A stretch of DNA of 38,152 bases from positions 1 through 38,152 of the forward strand of contig WJLP01000096.1 in NCBI GenBank assembly GCA_014728435.1, given 5' to 3'. Shown here piece by piece: positions 20,513 through 28,272 of this stretch. Both the position numbers and the translations under genes were made by a program. The number at the start of each line of letters is the position of its first letter. Within the stretch, counting starts at the first letter, position 1. The notes below the pieces were generated by a model. The model was not told the origin of the DNA. It worked only from the letters and a program-made list of their open reading frames with translations, and searched no databases. This DNA comes from Candidatus Uhrbacteria bacterium. GTDB taxonomy: Bacteria; Patescibacteriota; Patescibacteriia; 2-12-FULL-60-25.

Positions 20513-22330
20513 ATGCAGAAGCACTGGCAAATTATTGATGTACCTCAAAATAACGATGCAGATCCTGAAATTGAAAACCTTCACCCCGTAGCGCAAAGAA
20601 TGCTAAAAAGACGGGGGATAATCGCACCCGAAGAGATCGATCGATTTTTGAATCCAAGCTGGGAGCGTGATATTCACGACCCGTTTTTATTTACCCAAAT
20701 GCGGGCGTGCGTGGAGCGGATTTTTAATGCCATCGATCGCGCCGAACACATTGTTATCCATGGTGATTATGACGCGGACGGAGTTACCGGCTCGGTCGTG
20801 CTCGCCTCCACCATCCAGATGCTCGCGAGCTCTTTATCGAACGAGGAACAACCATCAACCGATGACGATTCCGCTGTCGACGAGTCTACAAAGTTCCTTA
20901 ATGTTATTCCCATCTCCGACACCTCCATCTCGCTTGATATCTACATTCCGCACCGCGAACGTGAAGGCTATGGCTTAAACCCGCAAACCGTTGACCGCAT
21001 TATCGAACGCGGCGCGCATTTGCTCATCACCGTGGATTGCGGTATTGCCAACGCTGTCGAAATCGCGAAGCTTAAAGAGAACGATATCGACACCATCATC
21101 GTTGATCACCATCAGTTCGGCGACAAAATCCCGGAAGGCATTTGCATCCACCCGAGCGTGCCCAACGAATCCTACCCGTACAAAACACTGGCCGCGGTCG
21201 GTGTAGCCTGGAAGGTGGCGCACGCTTTGGTTATCGAAGCTCAAAAGCGCGGCATCAACATCCCGCCGGGCTGGGAAAAGTGGCTTTTGGACTTGGTTTC
21301 CATTGCCACGGTTACGGATATCGTGCCTCTTACCGGCGAAAACCGTGCTCTCGAAGTATACGGTCTTAAAGTTTTAAACAAACTCCGCCGCCCCGGCTTT
21401 AAGGCGCTGGTAAACATCGCCAACTGGAAAAAAGGCGAGTTAAACTCCGAATCGGTCGGCTTTGTCATCGGCCCGCGAATCAACGCGGCCGGCCGCATGG
21501 AACACGCTTTTTTGGCGGTCGATCTCCTGCTTGAACAAAACCATGAACGCAGTGCTCTAAAAGCATCCAAGCTGGAAGCTGTTAACAAAGCCCGCCAAAA
21601 AGCCACGGAAAATCTCATGAAAGAGGCCGAGCATTTTACCAAGACTCAAGATCAATACTCGCTTATCTTCGCCTGGTCCGAAGCTTGGTCGCCGTCACTG
21701 GTCGGCCTCGCCGCCGGGCGCTATACCGACAAATTCGGCAAGCCCGCAATCTTTGTAGGTAAACACGACGGAGTCTGGATTGGTTCCGGCAGGTCGATAC
21801 CCGGCTACAACATCACGGAAGCTGTCCGCAAAGCGGGAGAGAATCTGCTTACACGTTACGGCGGGCATGCTCAAGCCTGCGGTTTCAGCTTGGATTGCGA
21901 CGAAAATGTTAAACTCTTTGCCGAAGCCATGCGAGCGCACGCGGCCAAGGCTTTGCCCTTGGAAAAGCTCAAACCCATTTTACAGATCGAAACTCAAATC
22001 AAGCTCGCAGATTTAACCATGGGCTTTCTCGACACGTTAAATCGTTTCGAGCCTTTCGGTGAAGCCAACCCCAAGCCCCTGTTCATGACATCCGGTCTCA
22101 CGGTAGCTGACGCGTCCTTGGTCGGCGCCGGCCAAAATCACGTGCGCGCGCGGCTCACCGACGAATCCGGCATGCAACAAAAATTTATCGGTTTTTACAA
22201 AGCCGACCTCAAAGACATCTTTACCCCGGGCAACAAAGTCGACGTAGTTTACGAAATCAGTAAAACCGAATGGAACGGCCGCGCCGAAATCCAATGCAAA
22301 CTGATTGATGCAAGAACATCAATAAATTAA
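20513..22330 (+). CDS. recJ: Single-strand 5'-3' exonuclease RecJ
   Basis: A DHH-family exonuclease used in recombination and mismatch repair. The 605 residues carry GDYDADG (about 84-90), the DCG motif and VDHHQF near 202-207. A DHHA1 domain contains RYGGHAQACGFS (about 443-454), and a C-terminal OB-like domain follows. Unusually, about 34 acidic, Ser/Pro-rich residues (roughly 103-136, including EEQPSTDDDSAVDES) interrupt the region between DYDADG and the IPHREREGYGLN strand, which are much closer in typical RecJ. A possible extended -10 (TGATAGGGT, 20495-20503) ends 9 nt before the ATG. The stop codon overlaps the first heptamer of the next repeat. Confidence 0.94.
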   Translation: MQKHWQIIDVPQNNDADPEIENLHPVAQRMLKRRGIIAPEEIDRFLNPSWERDIHDPFLFTQMRACVERIFNAIDRAEHIVIHGDYDADGVTGSVVLASTIQMLASSLSNEEQPSTDDDSAVDESTKFLNVIPISDTSISLDIYIPHREREGYGLNPQTVDRIIERGAHLLITVDCGIANAVEIAKLKENDIDTIIVDHHQFGDKIPEGICIHPSVPNESYPYKTLAAVGVAWKVAHALVIEAQKRGINIPPGWEKWLLDLVSIATVTDIVPLTGENRALEVYGLKVLNKLRRPGFKALVNIANWKKGELNSESVGFVIGPRINAAGRMEHAFLAVDLLLEQNHERSALKASKLEAVNKARQKATENLMKEAEHFTKTQDQYSLIFAWSEAWSPSLVGLAAGRYTDKFGKPAIFVGKHDGVWIGSGRSIPGYNITEAVRKAGENLLTRYGGHAQACGFSLDCDENVKLFAEAMRAHAAKALPLEKLKPILQIETQIKLADLTMGFLDTLNRFEPFGEANPKPLFMTSGLTVADASLVGAGQNHVRARLTDESGMQQKFIGFYKADLKDIFTPGNKVDVVYEISKTEWNGRAEIQCKLIDARTSIN

Positions 22331-22402
22331 CAAATAACAAATAACAAAGCGGGCGGATGGGATTGACTTTATTATTTATTAATTATTATTTAATATTTTT
22401 GC
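22329..22402. repeat. Inverted heptamer element between recJ and rnhA
   Basis: The left arm has AACAAAT, AACAAAT, AACAAAG (22329-22349), starting in the recJ stop codon. The right arm has TTTATTA twice, ATTATTA, TTTAATA (22368-22395). A TTGACT at 22363 next to the right arm could be the -35 for rnhA. Confidence 0.8.
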
Positions 22403-22410
22403 GAAGCGAT

Positions 22411-22824
22411 ATGAATCTCCAAATCTACACAGACGGCGGGGCTCGCGGTAATCCGGGGCCGGCCGGCATCGGCGTAGTCATAGTGGACAAAGCTACAGGT
22501 GATATTGTCGATGAAATTTCCAAGTATTTGGGAGAAACCACCAACAATCAAGCCGAATACCAAGCCGCGATCGCCGGCCTGGCGCGCGCGCTCGAATTGG
22601 ACGCTCAATCCACGGAACTAATTTCCGATTCCGAGCTCCTAATCCGCCAATGCCGCGGCCAATATAAAGTCAAAAACCAAGACATTGCCAAGCGCTTTTT
22701 AGAGCTGAAAAACCTGGAAACTCAACTCGGCGGCCGTGTAGAATACCGCCACGTCAAACGCGAACTCAACAAACAGGCGGATGCTCTGGCAAATAAAGCG
22801 ATGGATGCTAAAAATAACCAATAA
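22411..22824 (+). CDS. rnhA: Ribonuclease HI family protein
   Basis: Cuts RNA in RNA-DNA hybrids, such as replication primers and R-loops. 137 residues from the ATG at 22411, where the conserved sequence begins; an earlier frame start at 22357 has no support. The active site is complete: Asp8 (YTDGGARGNPG), Glu49 (NNQAEY), Asp73 (SDSELL) and Asp124, plus the helper His114 in YRHVKRELN. It is the compact RnhA/YpdQ-like form without a hybrid-binding domain. It follows recJ by 80 nt, giving a replication/repair pair. The last residues and the TAA are read from ATAACCA heptamers. Confidence 0.93.
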   Translation: MNLQIYTDGGARGNPGPAGIGVVIVDKATGDIVDEISKYLGETTNNQAEYQAAIAGLARALELDAQSTELISDSELLIRQCRGQYKVKNQDIAKRFLELKNLETQLGGRVEYRHVKRELNKQADALANKAMDAKNNQ

Positions 22825-22966
22825 CCTCCGCCAAAGGCGGATGCGCCTATGGCGCAAAGCTCCAATCATCAATAAATAACCAATATCCAAAAAAATAACA
22901 ATAATCAAATTGGTTTCTTGTATCTATTGGTTATTGTTTTGTTAATGATTGGTTATTCAGGTATTG
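22814..22966. repeat. Large inverted heptamer element after rnhA
   Basis: ATAACCA and ATAACCT (22814-22827) contain the rnhA stop. Next comes a CCGCC/GGCGG hairpin (22829-22840). A left arm of 7-nt units runs from 22861 (for example ATCAATA, AATAACC and AATATCC). The right arm from about 22910 carries the complementary TTGGTTATT words. The same words fill 2749-2862 and 31730-31764. Confidence 0.8.
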
Positions 22967-23008
22967 AGTCATCCACAGTTTAGATGATGCCGCTTGTGGC
23001 GGTTTTTG

Positions 23009-23017
23009 TGGTATAAT
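23009..23017 (+). promoter_or_regulatory. Extended -10 promoter of the pilus locus
   Basis: TGGTATAAT (23009-23017) ends exactly 8 nt before the ATG at 23026. No good -35 is seen; the TG extension may compensate. Confidence 0.65.
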
Positions 23018-23025
23018 TTAGCCAA

Positions 23026-25005
23026 ATGCCCCAGAGGAAAAATAAACGCAAAATAGCGAAAAATCGCAAGGCGCTTTATGATTACATGACACCCGCTTTT
23101 TGGCGCGCGCATTTTATTTTCCCGGCTGCCATTTTTTTCCTCTCCTTGGGCATAGCTTTGGGAATAGCTCATAACTCAACTTTTAAAGCAAGTCCCACTT
23201 TAGCCACTTCCGCGGATAATATTATTGGCTGGGCCTGGTCATCACACGTGGGCTGGTTCTCTCTAAACGACACGAATGCCGGAGCATGCGGAACACCTCC
23301 ATGCGGAACCTACGGAATTCACATCGACCCTAACACGACTACGCAACCGCACTGGGATCCGTCTCAACCTCCCGGATCAACCACCGACGGACATGGAATC
23401 AACGGCTTTGTTTGGTCCGATAATGTCGGCTTTGTTTGTTTTGGCGACTCATGCAACATTCCCGCTTGCACGGGCTCTTTCTATCCGGATCCGCCGGGGA
23501 ACGAATTCTATGCATATGCCGAGCCTATAGCAGGCACGAACACTGTTGAAGTCCACGGATGGGCTGTTATTTGCAATCAAAAAGACGGTGGTTGGATCTC
23601 GCTAAACTGCAACGATCTTGGCGCCTGTGATGGTTCAGCCGGTTCAACTTATTACCGCTTAACATATAACCCTGTTACGCAAGAATTCCATGATGCCGGT
23701 GTCCAAGGCTCGCCCTTTGGTTGGAATGGAAACACCGATGGCTCGGGCATCGGCTATATCAACTTTTTTGCCAGTTCTTTGGGCATGACTCTTAACGAAG
23801 ATCCAGAAGATGATTATCCCGAATGCCACGATGGAAATGATAACGATTTAAACGGGCTGGCCGATTGTTCTGATCCTGCCTGCGGAGCCGTATGTACCGA
23901 GATTTGCGATAACGGATTAGACGACGACGGCGACGGTGATATCGATTGCGCGGATTCTGACTGTGCTTGCACCGAGTCCATCTGCGACGACGGCATAGAT
24001 AACGATATAGACGGCGATATAGACTGTGCTGATTCTGATTGCGCCGCCGACCCGGCTTGCGTGCCTCCACAGCATCAGTGTCTTGATTTCGCCGGAGATC
24101 CCGACCAAGCCAACCTCTGCTGTAACGACCAAGATCCCAATGGCACCGCCTTTGTTGATTGCTTTGATCCGGATTGTCGCAATAATGCATCTGTTTGCGC
24201 GGCTTGGTTGCAGGTTTCAACCGGCAATATCTATGCCTTTCAAGGTATCGTTGGCACCACGCCGTCGGCTGAAACCGGTCTAACCAATACAAAATGGTGC
24301 CTCCGCTCGGATCAAAGTATAGAATGGACCTCATCAGAATCCTGCAAGCAAGAAGGAGTGGGGGAGATCGCTCTGCCTTCGCAAGAAACGCTGTACCGCA
24401 ATAAACTCGGCTTCCTCGATCTGGCCGGAATGCGCGTAAATAACCGTTACGCTCAGGTGATTCCCATCGCCGGCGCCACGGCCATACCCGATACGCTAAA
24501 TGGCGCCATCTACCACTACACGGGTGGAGGAGAGCTTGCCTTGCCCGCTAAAACTTTCCAAAACGGCACCGGCGCAACCGGTAACGGCGCAGGCCTTCTC
24601 CTTATCGACGGAGCTGATCTGCGCATCACCGGCGATATTTCCTACACAGCCAATCCTGTTCAAGACCGCCTTAAAAATCTTGCCTCATTCGGCGTAGTGG
24701 TTGTAAAAGACTCATTTGGTGCCGGTGGCAACATCAGAATCGATCCCGGCGTTGAGCTCGTAAGCGGCGTCTATTTTGCGGAAAGTGATATTTACACAGG
24801 AACATCAGCCCCTCCACCGGATTCTTATCTCGACATGGTCGGCATTTTCATTGCCAACCAGTTCAATTTGGAACGCGATAACAATACCGATCCAACCCGA
24901 CCGGCCGAACGTATTCTTTTTGACGGCCGCGCGGTCGTAAATCCTCCACCGGGCCTGTCCGACATCAGCAAATCTTTGCCTCGATCAACTCAAGTATCAT
25001 TCTAA
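23026..25005 (+). CDS. Surface protein with Trp-rich and Asp/Cys-rich repeats
   Basis: 659 residues. A basic N-terminus and a signal anchor (about 27-48) are followed by three regions. Region 1 (65-250) has four degenerate Trp/Gly repeats (GWAWSSHVGWFSLND, GFVWSDNVGFVCFGD, HGWAVICNQKDGGWISLN, FGWNGNTDGSGIGYINFF). Region 2 (265-385) has Cys/Asp repeats such as CDNGLDDDGDGDIDC that should bind Ca2+ and form disulfides. Region 3 (395-659) is beta-rich and ends in NPPPGLSDISKSLPR. It begins 4 nt before pilM's unit, so it may be a pilus-associated adhesin or tip protein; that is an inference. Confidence 0.8.
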   Translation: MPQRKNKRKIAKNRKALYDYMTPAFWRAHFIFPAAIFFLSLGIALGIAHNSTFKASPTLATSADNIIGWAWSSHVGWFSLNDTNAGACGTPPCGTYGIHIDPNTTTQPHWDPSQPPGSTTDGHGINGFVWSDNVGFVCFGDSCNIPACTGSFYPDPPGNEFYAYAEPIAGTNTVEVHGWAVICNQKDGGWISLNCNDLGACDGSAGSTYYRLTYNPVTQEFHDAGVQGSPFGWNGNTDGSGIGYINFFASSLGMTLNEDPEDDYPECHDGNDNDLNGLADCSDPACGAVCTEICDNGLDDDGDGDIDCADSDCACTESICDDGIDNDIDGDIDCADSDCAADPACVPPQHQCLDFAGDPDQANLCCNDQDPNGTAFVDCFDPDCRNNASVCAAWLQVSTGNIYAFQGIVGTTPSAETGLTNTKWCLRSDQSIEWTSSESCKQEGVGEIALPSQETLYRNKLGFLDLAGMRVNNRYAQVIPIAGATAIPDTLNGAIYHYTGGGELALPAKTFQNGTGATGNGAGLLLIDGADLRITGDISYTANPVQDRLKNLASFGVVVVKDSFGAGGNIRIDPGVELVSGVYFAESDIYTGTSAPPPDSYLDMVGIFIANQFNLERDNNTDPTRPAERILFDGRAVVNPPPGLSDISKSLPRSTQVSF

Positions 25006-25009
25006 AAAT

Positions 25010-26083
25010 ATGGGATTATTTTCTAAAAAAACCACCAGCAACTTCATCGGCCTCGATTTGGGCCTCTCCGGCTTAAAGCTGGTCGAGTTGGCTAATGACG
25101 GCGGGCACGCCCGTCTGGTCACTTACGCCTACGTAGACCGCCCGATAGAAAGCTTTGATGCCATGTTCGGCGAACATCTGGAAGAAACGGCTCAGCTTAT
25201 CAAAGACATGATTGCCGAGTCCAAGGCCACCACCAAAAACACCATCGCGGCAGTACCTGTCTCATCCATTTTTACCTCCATTATCTCGGTACCCGCCAAC
25301 AATGACAAAGAACTTAAAGAATCTATTGCGCTCCAAGCTAAAAAGCTCATCCCGGTTCCGCTCGACGAAATCCAGCTGGACAGCAAAGTCATTGAAGGCG
25401 CTTTCAAAACCGAGGGCAAGAAAAAAGTCTCTCGAGTGCTGTTAACCGGCGCGCCAAAGTCGCTGGTAAATCGCTATATCGACTTGTTAAACAAACGCTG
25501 CGGCCTTAACCTGATCTCGCTCGAAACCGAAACTTTCGCGCAAATCCGCGCTCTTATCGGCAAAGACCGCTCCAGTATCATGGTTATAGACATCGGCTTT
25601 CACCGAACTAACATATCGGTCGTGGACAAAGGCGTACCATTTTTAAACCGCTCCATTGCCGTGGGCGGCGATGGCATTACGCAAACCATCTCGCAGATGC
25701 TCGGCATCCCATACCAGCAATCGGAAACAATGAAGCGGGATATTCGCTCCATGGCGTCATTCGCGCCCTCCGGCGACCTCACACCCATGCTCGAAAGCTT
25801 AATGGAACCCATCCTAAACGAAATCCGCTACTCATTTTCGCTCTATCAAGGCCAGGGCGATGCCGGAGAACAAAGGCGGATAGATAAAATCATCCTAACC
25901 GGAGGCTCGGCCTTATTACCCAATTTAACCGATTTTCTCACACAGCAGATGAATGTAAACGCCTATCTTGGCGACCCTTGGGCGCGCGTTGTTTATCCAC
26001 TGGATCTGCGTCCCATTTTAGATGAAATCGGATCCAGGTTCGGCGTGGCACTTGGCTGCGCCATGCGTGATATAACTGATTAA
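25010..26083 (+). CDS. pilM: Type IV pilus inner-membrane platform protein PilM
   Basis: An actin-like ATPase-fold protein on the cytoplasmic face that binds the PilN N-terminus and links it to the motor. 357 residues. It starts with FIGLDLGLSGLKLVEL (phosphate-1-like loop, about 12-27), has MVIDIGFHRTNISVV near 194-208, and ILTGGSALLPNLTDFL near 297-312. All three match actin/PilM/FtsA nucleotide loops. It begins 4 nt after the surface protein gene and ends 2 nt before pilN, so the genes are surely cotranscribed. There is no Shine-Dalgarno. Confidence 0.93.
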   Translation: MGLFSKKTTSNFIGLDLGLSGLKLVELANDGGHARLVTYAYVDRPIESFDAMFGEHLEETAQLIKDMIAESKATTKNTIAAVPVSSIFTSIISVPANNDKELKESIALQAKKLIPVPLDEIQLDSKVIEGAFKTEGKKKVSRVLLTGAPKSLVNRYIDLLNKRCGLNLISLETETFAQIRALIGKDRSSIMVIDIGFHRTNISVVDKGVPFLNRSIAVGGDGITQTISQMLGIPYQQSETMKRDIRSMASFAPSGDLTPMLESLMEPILNEIRYSFSLYQGQGDAGEQRRIDKIILTGGSALLPNLTDFLTQQMNVNAYLGDPWARVVYPLDLRPILDEIGSRFGVALGCAMRDITD

Positions 26084-26085
26084 TT

Positions 26086-27168
26086 ATGGCGGATATTTCT
26101 TTCCTTCCTGAAAATTTACGACAAAAGGAAGAGGAAATGAAGAAACAAGGTTCCCAAACCGCTTCATCCGAAGTGGTTAGTATGCATGTGCCCGAAACCG
26201 AAGAAGAAGATGTTGAAATTATCGAAGTGGATGCCAGCGAGGTGGATCAAATGCTTATCGGCGAGCCGCTTTACACCAGGCTTTATTACAAAGCCAGTCT
26301 TTTGTTTGAAACTTTGAAAGAAAAGTATTTTGCTCCTCGCCCTGAAGAAAGGCCCGCCAAAGCGCCTCCGCAATTTTTTAAGCCGCCCAAAGCCAAAGAA
26401 GCTCCCGCCAAGCCCGGCGAGGCACCCAAGCCCGAACCGGCGAAAGCTCCCGCCAAAGCCGAAGCCCCCGCCAAGGAAGAAAAGCCAACCGGCAAACCCA
26501 AAGCCCGCATACGCCCCGAGGCCGCCAAGCCGCGCACGGGCCGCAGGGTTCGTATCATCAAACGCGTTCGCAAACCGGTGCATGTCAGTCTTTTAGACGA
26601 GCAAACCATGCGCGATTTGCACATCAATATACCCAAGCGCAAATTCACCCTGGTCTTTTTAACAATATTCTTCGCGGTGGTATTCGCGGGCGCGTTTTTA
26701 CTGCTCGATCAAGCCATCGCTCAGGCCGCGGCGGAGAGCAATGCAGTACAACGGGAACTCGCCCAAGTTCGTTCCGATGTAAAATCCGAACAAGATAAAT
26801 GGCGCGCATTCCAAGATCTCGAACCCAGGCTTTTGGTGTTAAATGACTTACTCGACTCCCATGTATCAGCCAATAATGTGCTGGATTTTCTGGAACAAAA
26901 CACTCTTGTGGATGTTTCCTACAGCTCATTTATGATGAGTGAGGACGGTAGAGTAAATTTGGGAGTCACGGCCTCAAGCTATGCGGCGGCGGCTCGCCAG
27001 CTTCTAATCTTCGAAGAATCTCCGCAAATCGCCTCCGCGCAAAGTAATTCTTTTACCGCGGCCGAATTGGAGGGTGATGAATATGTAACTTTTCAACTAA
27101 TTCTTGAACTCGAGCCCGAGGCTCTCTTATTCAAATCAGCCACAAGCACTCCGTCGTTAACAGATTAA
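26086..27168 (+). CDS. pilN: PilN-like pilus assembly protein with long cytoplasmic linker
   Basis: 360 residues against about 190 in typical PilN. The first residues ISFLPENLR match the PilN peptide that docks on PilM. An unusual Pro/Ala/Lys-rich linker (about 83-165, runs of AKAPAKAEAPAKEE) follows, then a basic stretch. One membrane helix (about 188-212) is followed by a periplasmic coiled coil and the ferredoxin-like PilN domain (SANNVLDFLEQNTLVDVSYS and onward). The order fits pilM-N-O. The linker may extend reach across the cytoplasmic face or bind nucleic acid, which is speculative. Confidence 0.88.
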   Translation: MADISFLPENLRQKEEEMKKQGSQTASSEVVSMHVPETEEEDVEIIEVDASEVDQMLIGEPLYTRLYYKASLLFETLKEKYFAPRPEERPAKAPPQFFKPPKAKEAPAKPGEAPKPEPAKAPAKAEAPAKEEKPTGKPKARIRPEAAKPRTGRRVRIIKRVRKPVHVSLLDEQTMRDLHINIPKRKFTLVFLTIFFAVVFAGAFLLLDQAIAQAAAESNAVQRELAQVRSDVKSEQDKWRAFQDLEPRLLVLNDLLDSHVSANNVLDFLEQNTLVDVSYSSFMMSEDGRVNLGVTASSYAAAARQLLIFEESPQIASAQSNSFTAAELEGDEYVTFQLILELEPEALLFKSATSTPSLTD

Positions 27169-27223
27169 GATTCTTGTTTGCTCGGCTGAATTATTCGGCC
27201 CGGCAAAGTGATAATCTTAAATC

Positions 27224-27847
27224 ATGGTCAGAATTTCCCAAAAACCGGGCGAGAAACAAAAAAAAGCAGCGCCCGAGATAAAGAAACCATCCAGAGTATT
27301 CACCGAATATTATTCTTCGATTATTCTGATTTTAATCACGATCCTTATCGGAGCCGGATACTTTGTTATCAAACCCAAAATCGACGAATACAAAGATCTG
27401 CGCGCGCATTCCGAATCCTTACGCCAAAATATCAAAAACGAACAAACTTATTTGGCCGGATTAAGACGCTCTGTAAATGCCGCTCAATCAATTGCGCCGG
27501 GAGTATTGGAGAAAGTCGACCAAGCTCTGCCCAGGTCATTTAGCATACCCAAAACAATCGTACTCATTAACAGCGCCGCCACAGCTTCCAACGTATCCGT
27601 CTCCAGTATAGTATTCAGCCCGGAAACCGAGTCCAGAGCAAAGAAAACCTCTTTGCAAAGCGTGCAAATGACACTAAATGTTAGCGCTCCGGATTACGCG
27701 GCGCTGAAAAACTTTTTAAACACTTTAGAGGCCAGTTTGCGCTTAATCGATATTCAAATGCTTACCGTATCCGACTTTTCCGAAGGCCAAGCCAGCTTTT
27801 CATTACAGTTGAGGACATATTATTACCCCAAAGATGAAACCAAATGA
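27224..27847 (+). CDS. pilO: PilO-like pilus assembly protein
   Basis: 207 residues with a basic cytoplasmic start and one membrane helix (about 28-50). A coiled coil (LRAHSESLRQNIKNEQTYLAGLRR) and a C-terminal ferredoxin-like domain follow, the PilO layout. PilO pairs with PilN in the inner-membrane ring. A 55-nt gap with a palindromic GGCTGAATTATTCGGCC precedes it, then a possible extended -10 (TGATAATCT, 27209-27217) only 6 nt from the ATG. It may therefore have an internal leaderless promoter. Its stop overlaps the next start (ATGA). Confidence 0.88.
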   Translation: MVRISQKPGEKQKKAAPEIKKPSRVFTEYYSSIILILITILIGAGYFVIKPKIDEYKDLRAHSESLRQNIKNEQTYLAGLRRSVNAAQSIAPGVLEKVDQALPRSFSIPKTIVLINSAATASNVSVSSIVFSPETESRAKKTSLQSVQMTLNVSAPDYAALKNFLNTLEASLRLIDIQMLTVSDFSEGQASFSLQLRTYYYPKDETK

Positions 27848-28212
27848 TTATGAAGATAAACGGAGCGCCGCCAATTTTTTCCCGCATCCTATTTGCCGTA
27901 TCAGCACTGGTAATGGTTGGTGTTGTATTTATTTTTGTTTCTCGCGCCTTGGAGCCGGCGAATATTATTCCCGTCGCACCTCCCAAAAAGGCCGAAAAAT
28001 TTAACCCTAAAGCCGATGTATCCAATAATCCGTCTTTCGACCAACTGCAAGAAGATCATATTAAAGATGTTCCGGACATGCCCATGGGCAGGGAAAATCC
28101 TTTTCAATCCATTGTAACTCCGGCCGCCACGACCACCAACAGCCAACGATCTGTCCCGCGCAGCGGGCTAAGATTGGCACCCGTAGCAACCAATACCGAA
28201 CAAGGCGGCTAA
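27844..28212 (+). CDS. PilP-like small pilus protein
   Basis: 122 residues overlapping the pilO stop by 4 nt. There is one N-terminal membrane helix (about 12-34), a Pro/Lys-rich linker, and then MGRENPFQSIV near 90-100. That resembles the short GR.DPF motif of PilP proteins that link the inner-membrane ring to the secretin. The beta domain of true PilP is missing, so it is either a reduced PilP or a different accessory subunit. The position between pilO and pilB supports a pilus role. No PilQ secretin is encoded here, consistent with a single-membrane envelope. Confidence 0.65.
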   Translation: MIMKINGAPPIFSRILFAVSALVMVGVVFIFVSRALEPANIIPVAPPKKAEKFNPKADVSNNPSFDQLQEDHIKDVPDMPMGRENPFQSIVTPAATTTNSQRSVPRSGLRLAPVATNTEQGG

Positions 28213-28272
28213 ACATAAAGCGCCAAGTTATGCGTCCTTGTGCGCAGTGCTTGTACGCTGTACGATTAACTT

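Noticed and set aside
23792..24334. 180-codon Arg/Tyr-rich frame opposite the surface protein
   Set aside because: Shadow of the Asp/Cys repeat region; the composition is an artefact of the opposite-strand repeat.
26164..26648. Gly/Phe-rich frames opposite pilN
   Set aside because: Mirror of the Ala/Pro/Lys linker codons; no independent signals.
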